Below are positions 1-7,756 of a DNA stretch of 36,730 nucleotides, piece by piece (the stretch's first letter is position 1; every line of letters begins with the position of its first letter). Origin of the DNA: a virus; the IMG/VR virus record IMGVR_UViG_3300009413_000027, positions 1 through 36,730 of that record; one strand, written 5' to 3'. Made by a program: the position numbers and the translations under genes. Below the pieces are notes generated by a model, which worked only from the letters and a program-made list of their open reading frames with translations, searched no databases and had not been told where the DNA came from.

Positions 1-1
1 T

Positions 2-430
2 AAATGGACTATAGATGGAGCTATAAATAAAACTTTAGGCAGTAAGTCTACTGCTACCTTAACTGGATCTCAATGGGGTGAAGGATGGTCTTCTTTCCAA
101 CATCCAGAGCAATACTGGGAAGACTGTGGAAGTGATTGGGAAGATATGGGAGAAGCATATAATGGAGTATTGACTATAAGTGCAGCTACATCTTTAAATG
201 TAGATTCTGCATCTGCTTCTACAGCAGTAATATTTTTATATGTAAAGAATTTAGGAACAGCTTCTAATCAAGGCTTAAAACTAAGTCTAGATGGAAGTAA
301 TTATAAGATTTATATACCTTCTCAGGGTAGTGTAAATATTAGAGGCGATGGTTCAACTTTACAAATGCAACATGTAAAGGTGGATGCGGCAGATCAGGAT
401 ACATCTGTAGAATTTATAATAGCAAAATAA
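2..430 (+). CDS. Partial virion structural protein (5' end outside window)
   Basis: The frame is open from base 2, so this is the C-terminal 142 residues of a longer protein; the internal ATG at 146 is probably not the start because the codons before it read as normal protein (Trp/Gly-rich, with a SQWGEGWSSF stretch). The rest is Ser/Thr/Ala-rich and predicted beta-structured, ending in a short hydrophobic strand. Its position just before an S74 fibre, with similar composition, suggests a tail or virion surface protein. No family is recognised. The next gene follows after a 22-base gap holding an AAGGAT ribosome binding site. Confidence 0.6.
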   Translation, partial: KWTIDGAINKTLGSKSTATLTGSQWGEGWSSFQHPEQYWEDCGSDWEDMGEAYNGVLTISAATSLNVDSASASTAVIFLYVKNLGTASNQGLKLSLDGSNYKIYIPSQGSVNIRGDGSTLQMQHVKVDAADQDTSVEFIIAK

Positions 431-452
431 TGCATTAGTAAGGATATCTGAA

Positions 453-2144
453 ATGGCACTAACAACACCAACCAATGATTTAACAGGCAATACAATTGCC
501 TCAACATACGATCAAATATTATTTATAGATGGAACTGCATTAACAAATAGTGCATTATTTGCTGTGGCTTGCCAGGATGGAGAGACTGCATTACATGTTG
601 CAAATGACCAAATCCTCATCAAAGATTCATCTGGTACAGATATAGCAAGTTTATTTGAAGTACAAGATAAGGATGCAAATGTCATTCTATCTATAAATGG
701 AACAAACAATAGAGTCGGTATTGGGACTGCATCACCAGGCACAGACTTACACATAGATGGAACTGCCACGACTCTCAAAATATCAAGTACTACTTATGGA
801 ATTATTACAATTAATACAGACTCAAATGATGATGGTTCAAGCGATGATGGTGTATTCCAAATAACAAATAGTTCATCAGGAACTGTTAAGGGCGAACTAA
901 GATGGGATGAATCAGATGCTGCATTAGAACTTAGTGCTGCTGATCAGGGGGATCATTTATGTATTAAAGCAGATGGCAATGTCGGTATTGGGACTACTTC
1001 ACCAGGTGCTAATTTGGATATAGCTACGTCAATAGATGACCCTGTAATACTTAGACTCCATTCTGATACTGGTGGAAGTGCAGGTACTGATGGTAATTGT
1101 CTCATTCAGTTTAGAAATGCATCTACCAACAAAGGGGCAATAGGGTGGGATGAATCTAGTAATACGGTGATATTAAATCATGGCACTGGGGTAGACAATG
1201 CTACTCCTGCTATAGCTATAGATACAAATAATAATGTCGGTATTGGGACTACTGCACCAATAATGTCAGGATTTTCCACAGGTTCAACAAAATTGGATTT
1301 ATATGAGCCAGCAGCGAATACTCGTGCTATATTGTCAATAGGAGGTACAGGAACAACTAATGGTACTATTCTTGGCAGTTACTATGTTGTTAATAATGAT
1401 AATGCTGATGCTACAAACCATGATGCAGATGGTAAGACTATATCTTCTATAGAAACTGCACTTATTACAAGCGATAGTAATGCTGGAGATGATAGTGGTG
1501 GAGAAATTAGAATTTTTACTAAGCCAGAAGCAGGAACTATAGCAAGAGCAATAACTATAGATTCTTCTCAAAATGTCGGTATTGGGGAGACTTCACCAAC
1601 TGCTAAAATACATATAGTAGCTGATACAGATGCGGAAAGAGCTGTAAATATAATAGAGGCAGATTCTGGTTGTGATTCAAATAATATTATGATGAATTTG
1701 GACTATAGTGGAGATAACGATATTGATGATGCTGTATTTATCTATTTCCAAGATCAGGGTGGTAATATAGGAGAAATATCGGGGAATCTTAATACAACTA
1801 CATATGCTACGAGTTCTGATTATAGGCTTAAAACGGATTATAAAGATATAGTAGATGCAACAGGAACTATTAACCAACTTAAACTATATGATTTTGCTTG
1901 GAAAAAGAACAGTAGTAAGAGAAGTATGGGAGTTATAGCACATGAAGCACAAGAAATTGTTCCCACTGCTATTACAGGTGTAAAAGATGCTATGACAACT
2001 AAAGAATATATTGACGATCATGGAGATAGGCAAACTAAGGATGTTATAAAAGCACAGCAGGCAGATTATTCAAAGTTTGTACCTTTACTATTAAAGTCAG
2101 TACAAGAATTATCAGCTAAGGTAACAGCCTTAGAAAACGCATAA
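453..2144 (+). CDS. Tail fibre/spike with C-terminal peptidase S74 (intramolecular chaperone) domain
   Basis: A 563-aa fibre. Residues 1-450 are Asn/Thr/Asp/Gly-rich beta repeats with four copies of a VGIGT/E-type motif (residues about 88, 177, 262 and 375) typical of S74 fibres. The C-terminal domain of about 109 residues begins at SDYRLK (Ser455, Asp456, Lys460) and contains GVIAHEAQE and a PTAITGVKDA-like segment, the hallmarks of the S74 intramolecular chaperone. In this family the domain helps the fibre trimerise and then cleaves itself off through a Ser-Lys dyad, here probably Ser455/Lys460. The protein ends in a short helix for trimer contact. It probably binds the host surface. The first ATG is used, with AAGGAT upstream. 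Confidence 0.9.
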   Translation: MALTTPTNDLTGNTIASTYDQILFIDGTALTNSALFAVACQDGETALHVANDQILIKDSSGTDIASLFEVQDKDANVILSINGTNNRVGIGTASPGTDLHIDGTATTLKISSTTYGIITINTDSNDDGSSDDGVFQITNSSSGTVKGELRWDESDAALELSAADQGDHLCIKADGNVGIGTTSPGANLDIATSIDDPVILRLHSDTGGSAGTDGNCLIQFRNASTNKGAIGWDESSNTVILNHGTGVDNATPAIAIDTNNNVGIGTTAPIMSGFSTGSTKLDLYEPAANTRAILSIGGTGTTNGTILGSYYVVNNDNADATNHDADGKTISSIETALITSDSNAGDDSGGEIRIFTKPEAGTIARAITIDSSQNVGIGETSPTAKIHIVADTDAERAVNIIEADSGCDSNNIMMNLDYSGDNDIDDAVFIYFQDQGGNIGEISGNLNTTTYATSSDYRLKTDYKDIVDATGTINQLKLYDFAWKKNSSKRSMGVIAHEAQEIVPTAITGVKDAMTTKEYIDDHGDRQTKDVIKAQQADYSKFVPLLLKSVQELSAKVTALENA

Positions 2145-2156
2145 CCAAGGAGAGTA

Positions 2157-2399
2157 ATGAGTAAAAAAACAACAGAAACAGTAGAAGAAGTTAAAACTAA
2201 TAACGTAGCAGAGACTGTAGATACAGATGCTAAGGCTAAGGAAGCTATTAATACATTGCGTGTTCAACTACAAGAACATCTTAGACAAGTAGACCATCAT
2301 CGTACAATGGCTACAAAAGCACAGGGAGCATTAGAAGTATTATTACAATTGCATCCCGAAGAAGAAAATAGAAGTAATGGAGAGGCTATTGAAAGTTAA
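2157..2399 (+). CDS. Small helical/coiled-coil protein
   Basis: An 80-aa protein with a charged Thr/Glu/Lys N-terminus followed by a helix (about residues 24-70, containing LRVQLQEHLRQVDHH) likely to form a coiled coil. A good AAGGAG lies 5 bases before the ATG. Its 3' end overlaps the next gene by 23 bases. No family is recognised; the place between a fibre and a neck gene suggests a virion assembly or scaffold-like role, but this is inference only. Confidence 0.7.
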   Translation: MSKKTTETVEEVKTNNVAETVDTDAKAKEAINTLRVQLQEHLRQVDHHRTMATKAQGALEVLLQLHPEEENRSNGEAIES

Positions 2400-2670
2400 A
2401 GAGATTATGGAAAGGGCAGGCACTAACCAAACAGGTCGTGCCATTGCTTATATTAAGGATGCTTTAGATGAGATGAATATTTTATCTGAAACGCATATTA
2501 CTACTACACGTATAGATATCAATGCAAATCAACGATTTTATAACATTCCAAATGATTGTTTGAAGATACTTGATATTAGGTGTAAGAACCATAATAATGC
2601 AGAAAGTAAATATAGATCCATACCAAGATCTATATATGAACCTAAAATAGTGGACGAAGATGGCATTTAA
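2377..2670 (+). CDS. N-terminal part of a head-tail adaptor-like protein (possibly split)
   Basis: A 97-aa ORF with an N-terminal helix pair (KEIMERAGTNQTGRAIAYIKDALDEMN, split here as KEIMERAGTNQTG and AIAYIKDALDEMN) followed by the pattern QRFYNIPNDCLKILDIRC. Helices followed by an 'x-Y-x-(I/L)P-x-x-x-x-K-(I/L)' strand are typical of neck/adaptor proteins of marine tailed phages. It stops abruptly at TAA 2668-2670 after a VDEDGI segment, and the next ORF continues in the +1 frame with sequence that would suit the same fold. The start could also be the in-frame ATG at 2407. It may be a separate small protein, or the front half of a frameshifted or broken adaptor. Confidence 0.6.
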   Translation: MERLLKVKEIMERAGTNQTGRAIAYIKDALDEMNILSETHITTTRIDINANQRFYNIPNDCLKILDIRCKNHNNAESKYRSIPRSIYEPKIVDEDGI

Positions 2671-3739
2671 AAAATATGGATATTATTTAAAGGGCAATAA
2701 GATTGCCGTTATTGAGCAATCTGATGCAACATCTAGTGGGAATTTAGCTGTGGCTCATTGTACCGTAGATCCTACTAATAATACTACTAAAGATACTTGT
2801 GAAGCTGCTGGTGGTCAATGGATTCCAAGTAGTTCTGGTAGTCTTAGTAGTTATTCAGAATATATGAGTCCTACTGAATCAGTTGCAGATGGACTGGAAA
2901 TACAGTATGCTTATAGTCCAACATTTAATCTTCAATCTACAGGTACAGAAGGAACTGATTTTCATAGATTTGTAGGTTGGGGTTCTAATGGTACAGAACT
3001 TCTTTTATTTACATTTTCAGGATCATCTACTGTAGTGAATCTATCAAGTCTTTTTGCTGCTGATGATTGGATATATATTAGTGGATCAGGTAGATGGTCT
3101 GGATTACATCAAGTTAAATCTACTGGTGGTACAACAGGAATATTGACTTTAAAGACTAGATGTAATTTAAAGCCTTCAACTATTACTGTTACAGGTACTT
3201 TTGAGGCAGATGATGAAACTTTTATAGGAGATTCTAGTGCCCATATTGTAGATATAGAAACATTTAAAGATGTTCTGAATAGTAGAAGATCCAATCCCTA
3301 TATATTTATAACTGATGCTGCTCATGGATCAAATTCTGGATTGTTCTCATTAACTACAAATGATACTTCAGGCAAGATTACTTTAAATAAAAAGATAAGT
3401 ATAGATACAGATGGTGATTATACTAGCACTGCAGCATCTGCCGTAGATGGTGGGAGTGATGAAGTCACTATATATAATGCATTTTCTGAACAGATATCTG
3501 TTTATGAGGGTGTGGAAGTATTAAGTGGTGCATCAGCAGAAACATTTGAATTAGATATTAGTAGATATCAAGCTAATGCTGTAGTATACTATGTAAAGGC
3601 TAAATTAGCTGAAGATGGGGGAGATATGGAACAAAGAGAGTTCTTCCTCAGGGAATTTAAAAGACAACTTGAGAAGGGCGTTTCAGCCCTTAAAAGAGGC
3701 CCTTATATGGTACAGGGCTTTAAGGAAATGAGAAACTAA
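2660..3739 (+). CDS. Head-tail adaptor/neck-like protein (C-terminal part, with beta-rich insert)
   Basis: A 359-aa protein. The start (KKYGYYLKGNKIAVIEQ) reads like the continuation of the preceding ORF. Residues about 35-55 hold a Cys-containing stretch (TKDTCEAAGGQW) of a kind seen in low-complexity virion proteins. The middle is beta-rich. The C-terminus (residues about 295-359) is helical: QANAVVYYVKAKLAED, then QREFFLREFKRQLEK, then a basic tail; this resembles the C-terminal helices of adaptor proteins that contact the portal. The ATG at 2660 has no clear ribosome binding site and overlaps the previous ORF by 11 bases, so translation needs re-initiation or a +1 shift. The neck role is inference from pattern and context. 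Confidence 0.6.
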   Translation: MAFKKYGYYLKGNKIAVIEQSDATSSGNLAVAHCTVDPTNNTTKDTCEAAGGQWIPSSSGSLSSYSEYMSPTESVADGLEIQYAYSPTFNLQSTGTEGTDFHRFVGWGSNGTELLLFTFSGSSTVVNLSSLFAADDWIYISGSGRWSGLHQVKSTGGTTGILTLKTRCNLKPSTITVTGTFEADDETFIGDSSAHIVDIETFKDVLNSRRSNPYIFITDAAHGSNSGLFSLTTNDTSGKITLNKKISIDTDGDYTSTAASAVDGGSDEVTIYNAFSEQISVYEGVEVLSGASAETFELDISRYQANAVVYYVKAKLAEDGGDMEQREFFLREFKRQLEKGVSALKRGPYMVQGFKEMRN

Positions 3740-3749
3740 CAATAAACAA

Positions 3750-3779
3750 GCCCATTCACGGACGGTCAGTCCTTAGGGC
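3750..3779 (+). promoter_or_regulatory. Stem-loop in leader of the 181-aa virion gene
   Basis: Nested complementary arms: GCCC (3750-3753) with GGGC (3776-3779), and GGAC (3760-3763) with GTCC (3769-3772) around a 5-base loop. It sits in the only sizeable gap of the first 8 kb (3740-3800), just before a strong AAAAGGAG ribosome binding site. It could be an RNA-processing or stability element or part of a promoter; it has no T-run, so it is not a typical terminator. Confidence 0.4.
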
Positions 3780-3800
3780 AAACTCAAAAGGAGATAAATA

Positions 3801-4346
3801 ATGGCAATTAAAAATAAAGGTATATATTCATATACAGTCCAAGAAGCTACTAATCTTGCTCTTGGAAGAGTAATTAAAATCAATCCAACCCAAGTTGCTG
3901 CAGATGCAGCTGACAATGATGTAATTTTTGATTGGACAGAATTGGCTAATGCAAGTATAGCTAATGGTAGGGCAACTAAATTGGTAAGTGTTGGTATATT
4001 AGATTCTGATGATACTGTAGCCGATATTGAATTGGTATTTTGTAGAGGTGAAGGAGATACAGGGACAGCTCCAACAGCTGCTCAAGCACTTGGAACAGCA
4101 AATGATGTTGTTGCTATTACTGCAGCAGAAACTTTAGAAGTTGAAATTTGTGGAAGTGTGCCAATAACTAGAAGTGAAGGTGACTTGTTAACAGCTTTAG
4201 TCTTAACTAAAACTAATATTAATTTAATAATGCAACCTCAAAAAAATTCAACTAGCTTATATGTTGCTGGTATTTGGAGAGGTGCAGATCCAGCTACAAC
4301 AGCTTCTGCTACTAGTATGAATTTATATTTTGGATTTGAAGGATAA
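3801..4346 (+). CDS. Virion structural protein of unknown fold
   Basis: A 181-aa, Ala/Thr/Asp-rich, mostly beta protein with no signal peptide or membrane segment. It has a near-ideal ribosome binding site (AAAAGGAG, 7 bases before ATG) and its own leader stem-loop, suggesting high expression; an abundant virion component such as a head decoration or tail protein would fit. The C-terminal part (SLYVAGIWRGAD, then a short strand ending FGFEG) looks like a compact beta-barrel edge. No family is recognised; the assignment rests on composition and neighbours. Confidence 0.6.
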   Translation: MAIKNKGIYSYTVQEATNLALGRVIKINPTQVAADAADNDVIFDWTELANASIANGRATKLVSVGILDSDDTVADIELVFCRGEGDTGTAPTAAQALGTANDVVAITAAETLEVEICGSVPITRSEGDLLTALVLTKTNINLIMQPQKNSTSLYVAGIWRGADPATTASATSMNLYFGFEG

Positions 4347-4349
4347 TCA

Positions 4350-4712
4350 ATGAGACCATCTTTATTTGATCAATTATATTACAATATAGACCTTGGAACG
4401 TCTTCAAAGGCAGAAGCTCCTACTCAGCCGGCATTAACTCCGGCTCAGAGGACTCCTACTACTAATGAAGCTGGTCTTGGACAGCAAAAGGCTCCTAAAG
4501 AGTTTACTGGTATGAAGTTTACACATTCACTTATTAAACATTTAGATCAACTTTATAGTAAGATGCTTGCAGGTGAAGTTAAAGAGATAGCTTCAGAACC
4601 AGAGCATGATTCAAAACAGAAGATAATAGAGGGTCAAACTGGTGCTTTAGTTCTTAATGAGAAAGAGGCTTTTTATAATCCAGGTAATAGTGCAGTAACG
4701 GAAAGTATGTAA
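4350..4712 (+). CDS. Small virion-module protein, unknown
   Basis: A 120-aa protein with a Pro/Thr/Gln-rich, probably disordered segment (about residues 18-50) and a helical segment (FTHSLIKHLDQLYSKML, about residues 56-72). It starts 3 bases after the previous stop and its own stop shares a base with the next start (TAATG), so it is co-translated with the fibre-like gene that follows. It could be an adapter or chaperone for that fibre; no family is recognised. Confidence 0.65.
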   Translation: MRPSLFDQLYYNIDLGTSSKAEAPTQPALTPAQRTPTTNEAGLGQQKAPKEFTGMKFTHSLIKHLDQLYSKMLAGEVKEIASEPEHDSKQKIIEGQTGALVLNEKEAFYNPGNSAVTESM

Positions 4713-5863
4713 TGCCGCATCCTAAAGTCAAGATAGCAGACAATTCTGGAAATGAAGTTGCTGTAACCAGTAACGCTTTAGATGTTAATATAGCTGGTGG
4801 TGCTTCAATTGATATTGGTGATGTAGATATACACCTTAGTGGAAATGTTCCTCTTCTTGGTAATGCTGGTAATGTAGCAGCTGGTGTTCTTCGTGTTACT
4901 CTTGCAGGTGATGACCCTGCGGTTGTTGACCTTGCAGCTATGGAAGCATTGCTTATTACCATAGATAGTGATACTAGTAGTATAAGAAGTAGTGCTAATA
5001 CTCTTGCTGGTCAGTTAAAAACTATTGGTGATGATACATATAGTGAAGGTGTTGTTGGAGGTCGAGTGGCTGCTGTGGTTAGAAACGATACTCTCGCAGC
5101 CCTTGCAGGTACAGATAATGAATTTGCTCCACTTCAAGTAAATGCTGAGGGTGCATTATATACAACTGGAAATACGTTACAGAATGGGCTTCTTCATGGA
5201 GAGAATTTTACAGTAATGGGAGAATCTAAGACAATAGATGGTTCTGCTTTGCCAAATATTGTAGCAGAAGGGCGAAATGCAAGATTAGCTGTCTCAAGGT
5301 CTGGTATCGCATATGCATGTTTAACAGACCCTAATGGTGCTTCTGACCTTGGTACTACAATAACAACTCATTTAAGCGAGATAGAAGGAGCTGTTGAGAC
5401 TATCGAGGGAGTTGTTAGTGGAAGCGAGATGCAGGTTGACGTTGTTGCATCTTTACCTGCTGGAACTAACGCAATTGGTAAACTCTCAGCAAATAGTGGG
5501 GTTGATATTGGAGATGTGGATGTAACGAGTATTGCAGCAGGTACTAATATAATAGGAAAGGTTAGCCATGATATTACTGGTCTTGCAAGTGATGATAATC
5601 CAACTGTTGGTACAAGTGCAGAAGCAATCACTACTGATGGTGCTGATGGTGCTGCTGCTTGTAAGCGTATGGATATTATGGCACATCCAAGTAATACTGG
5701 TGAGATATGGGTAGGTGATGCTGCTGTTACAGTAAATGGATTAAATGGTGGGATAAGACTTCTGCCTGGGGATGTTTATAGTATAGATATTGATAACACA
5801 GGCGATGTCTATGTTATAGCAACTGTTGATGGTGAAAATGTTAGTTATAATTATTTTACATAA
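4712..5863 (+). CDS. Fibre-like virion protein with repeated Gly/Asp strands
   Basis: A 383-aa protein, beta-rich and poor in aromatics, with repeat-like pieces: GDVDI near residue 36 and again GVDIGDVDV near 266, and two copies of an AGTNxIGK motif (about 251 and 277). The C-terminal 75 residues (from KRMDIMAHPSNTGEIWVGD) look like a compact beta-sandwich domain common at the ends of phage fibre or adapter proteins. It overlaps its neighbours by single bases on both sides (TAATG). Likely a tail fibre or fibre-base protein; the family is not identified. Confidence 0.65.
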   Translation: MPHPKVKIADNSGNEVAVTSNALDVNIAGGASIDIGDVDIHLSGNVPLLGNAGNVAAGVLRVTLAGDDPAVVDLAAMEALLITIDSDTSSIRSSANTLAGQLKTIGDDTYSEGVVGGRVAAVVRNDTLAALAGTDNEFAPLQVNAEGALYTTGNTLQNGLLHGENFTVMGESKTIDGSALPNIVAEGRNARLAVSRSGIAYACLTDPNGASDLGTTITTHLSEIEGAVETIEGVVSGSEMQVDVVASLPAGTNAIGKLSANSGVDIGDVDVTSIAAGTNIIGKVSHDITGLASDDNPTVGTSAEAITTDGADGAAACKRMDIMAHPSNTGEIWVGDAAVTVNGLNGGIRLLPGDVYSIDIDNTGDVYVIATVDGENVSYNYFT

Positions 5864-7206
5864 TGGCTAATTCAATTACAAGAGACCATCATAATCTTCG
5901 GAGAAATTTAAAGCTTAATGGTAACTACATCTCAAATGATGGTGGAGATGAGGGGATTAGTATCCAAGATGATGGAGATGTTATTATAAATGGAGATACG
6001 AAGTTATATCTAAATGATGCAGGGGGCGAATATCTTAATAGTGATGGCACAGATTTAACTATTGCTTCGGGTAATAATATAAATATTGATATTGATAAAA
6101 ATCTTACTATTGATTCAGATGCAACTATAAATAATGCCCTAACAGTTAATTGTGATTCTATGGTAAATGCATCTGGTATTGAAGTTCAAATAGATGATAG
6201 TAAAACAAGTGCTTCTAGTGTAAAATTACTATATGCAGACTATAATAAATCTGGAGTAACTGCTAATGGGGATGCAAATCAATCAAAGGGTTTAGCTATA
6301 GAAATGACTGATACTGCAAATACAAATCATTCAGGTAGTAGTGTAAGAATGACTGGAGCACAAATAGATGTAGGTTCGGCAAGTGCAGTTGGAAGTATAA
6401 CGCAAAAAGGTTTAGTCTTGAATGTAGCTGCTGATGGTACTGGTGATGCTGCTAATACTTTTGGTATTGAGATGGAAGTAATGGATGGTGGTACAGATAT
6501 TAAAATGAAAAGTTCTGCTGATACTGGTGACTATTGTACTATAGCTACAACAGCAAATGGTGCAACTACAATAGCAACTGTAGATGATGATGGGGAAGGT
6601 GCTGATTTAACTCTGAATATAGATGGATATGTAGATATTAATAGTGCATCAGGTGAAGATATTACACTTGATTCTGGTGATGATATTATTTTAGATGCTG
6701 ATGGAGATCAAGTGTCAATGAAATTTGGTGGTGCTACAGGACAGATAGATTTCTCAAATGAAAATAGTGGCGATGGTATTGTTAGGCAAATGATAGATGC
6801 AAAAGATTTGGTTATACAGCAGTTTGATGGCAATGAGGTAGCAAGATTTACAGATCGTGGTGATCTAAAGATAACTAATACTGTATATTTTGCTGCTGAA
6901 ACTGCTAATACGATAGGAGATGGTGCAACTGGTGCTATTGATTGGAATGTTAGCCAAAAGCAAAAACTAACAATTACTGGAACAGGTATTACTGTAAACT
7001 TTACTAATCCTGCTGGAGTTTGTAATCTACTTTTGAAGGTTGTACAGGGAGATGGTAGTGATGTTGTTGGTACATGGGATAGTGATATATATTGGGCAGG
7101 GGGTTCTCCTCCTACACTTTCTACAGGAAATGGGGATGTAGATATATTGAGTTTTTATTGGGATGGTTCAAGGTATTATGGTATAGCAAGTTTGGATTTT
7201 TCATAA
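5863..7206 (+). CDS. Tail fibre-like protein
   Basis: A 447-aa protein with an N-terminal segment (ITRDHHNLRRNLKLNGNYI) recalled from fibre proteins of marine tailed phages, followed by long Asp/Gly/Ile strands (for example DITLDSGDDIILDADGDQV) that suggest a beta-helix or triple-beta shaft. The C-terminal about 95 residues (from KQKLTITGTGITVNF) form a distinct aromatic-rich domain ending YYGIASLDFS, which may be the receptor-binding tip. It shares a base with the preceding stop. The fibre role is inferred from composition, order and neighbours. Confidence 0.7.
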   Translation: MANSITRDHHNLRRNLKLNGNYISNDGGDEGISIQDDGDVIINGDTKLYLNDAGGEYLNSDGTDLTIASGNNINIDIDKNLTIDSDATINNALTVNCDSMVNASGIEVQIDDSKTSASSVKLLYADYNKSGVTANGDANQSKGLAIEMTDTANTNHSGSSVRMTGAQIDVGSASAVGSITQKGLVLNVAADGTGDAANTFGIEMEVMDGGTDIKMKSSADTGDYCTIATTANGATTIATVDDDGEGADLTLNIDGYVDINSASGEDITLDSGDDIILDADGDQVSMKFGGATGQIDFSNENSGDGIVRQMIDAKDLVIQQFDGNEVARFTDRGDLKITNTVYFAAETANTIGDGATGAIDWNVSQKQKLTITGTGITVNFTNPAGVCNLLLKVVQGDGSDVVGTWDSDIYWAGGSPPTLSTGNGDVDILSFYWDGSRYYGIASLDFS

Positions 7207-7207
7207 T

Positions 7208-7756
7208 ATGGCATTTAAAGATAATACATTAACATTTGAAGATAGTAAGATACTTACGGATGATGGTAGGGAAGTTATGATGAGTTGGGAAGCACCAATA
7301 ATGGAGAAAAGTGCAGAATATATCTGTCAAAGCAAAGGAGATATTTTAGAGATAGGATTTGGAATGGGTATTTGTTCTGATTATATACAGGCTCAAGATG
7401 TTAATTCTCATACAATAGTTGAGATACATCCACAGATAATTGAGAAGCTAAAGATTTGGGCTTCTGATAAGGATAATGTTGTTATAGTTGAGGGTGATTG
7501 GAATAGTGTTGAACTTGGAACTTATGATGGAATATTATTAGATACATTTGGAGATTTAAATTTAAACAGTTTCAAATCATTTGCTTTGTCTAAAGCTAAA
7601 CCAGGAGCAAAGATAACATATTGGAATAATGAAGAAAAAGAATATAATCCATATTCATTTGATTCTGTTAGTTATGATAGAATAAGTATTACACCAGTTG
7701 ATAATTTATATACAGCTATGAAAGATAATTATTATATGCCAAAGGTAACAGCATAA
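7208..7756 (+). CDS. SAM-dependent methyltransferase, GAMT/arginine methyltransferase 2-like
   Basis: A 182-aa Rossmann-fold methyltransferase. Motif I is ILEIGFGMGIC (46-56); the acidic residue after strand 2 is Glu72 (HTIVEIHP); GDW is at 97-99; motif IV is YDGILLDTFGD (106-116). The preceding MMSWEAPIM block (24-32) and GFGMG glycine loop match guanidinoacetate N-methyltransferase and fungal-type arginine delta-N-methyltransferase (RMT2) rather than DNA methyltransferases. In GAMT an acidic residue in the WE-x-P block and an Asp in the 'DT' motif hold the guanidino group; the equivalents here are Glu28 and Asp112. It is shorter than GAMT (about 236 aa) at the N-terminus. It lies between fibre genes with overlapping ends, so a virion or host arginine/guanidino substrate is possible; the substrate is unknown. 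Confidence 0.75.
   Translation: MAFKDNTLTFEDSKILTDDGREVMMSWEAPIMEKSAEYICQSKGDILEIGFGMGICSDYIQAQDVNSHTIVEIHPQIIEKLKIWASDKDNVVIVEGDWNSVELGTYDGILLDTFGDLNLNSFKSFALSKAKPGAKITYWNNEEKEYNPYSFDSVSYDRISITPVDNLYTAMKDNYYMPKVTA

Noticed and set aside
1335-1877. Minus-strand ORFs opposite the S74 fibre gene
   Set aside because: They are mirror frames of a clearly coding gene, with low-complexity Ser/Ile/Cys sequence and no binding sites; the same holds for other antisense ORFs opposite strong genes.
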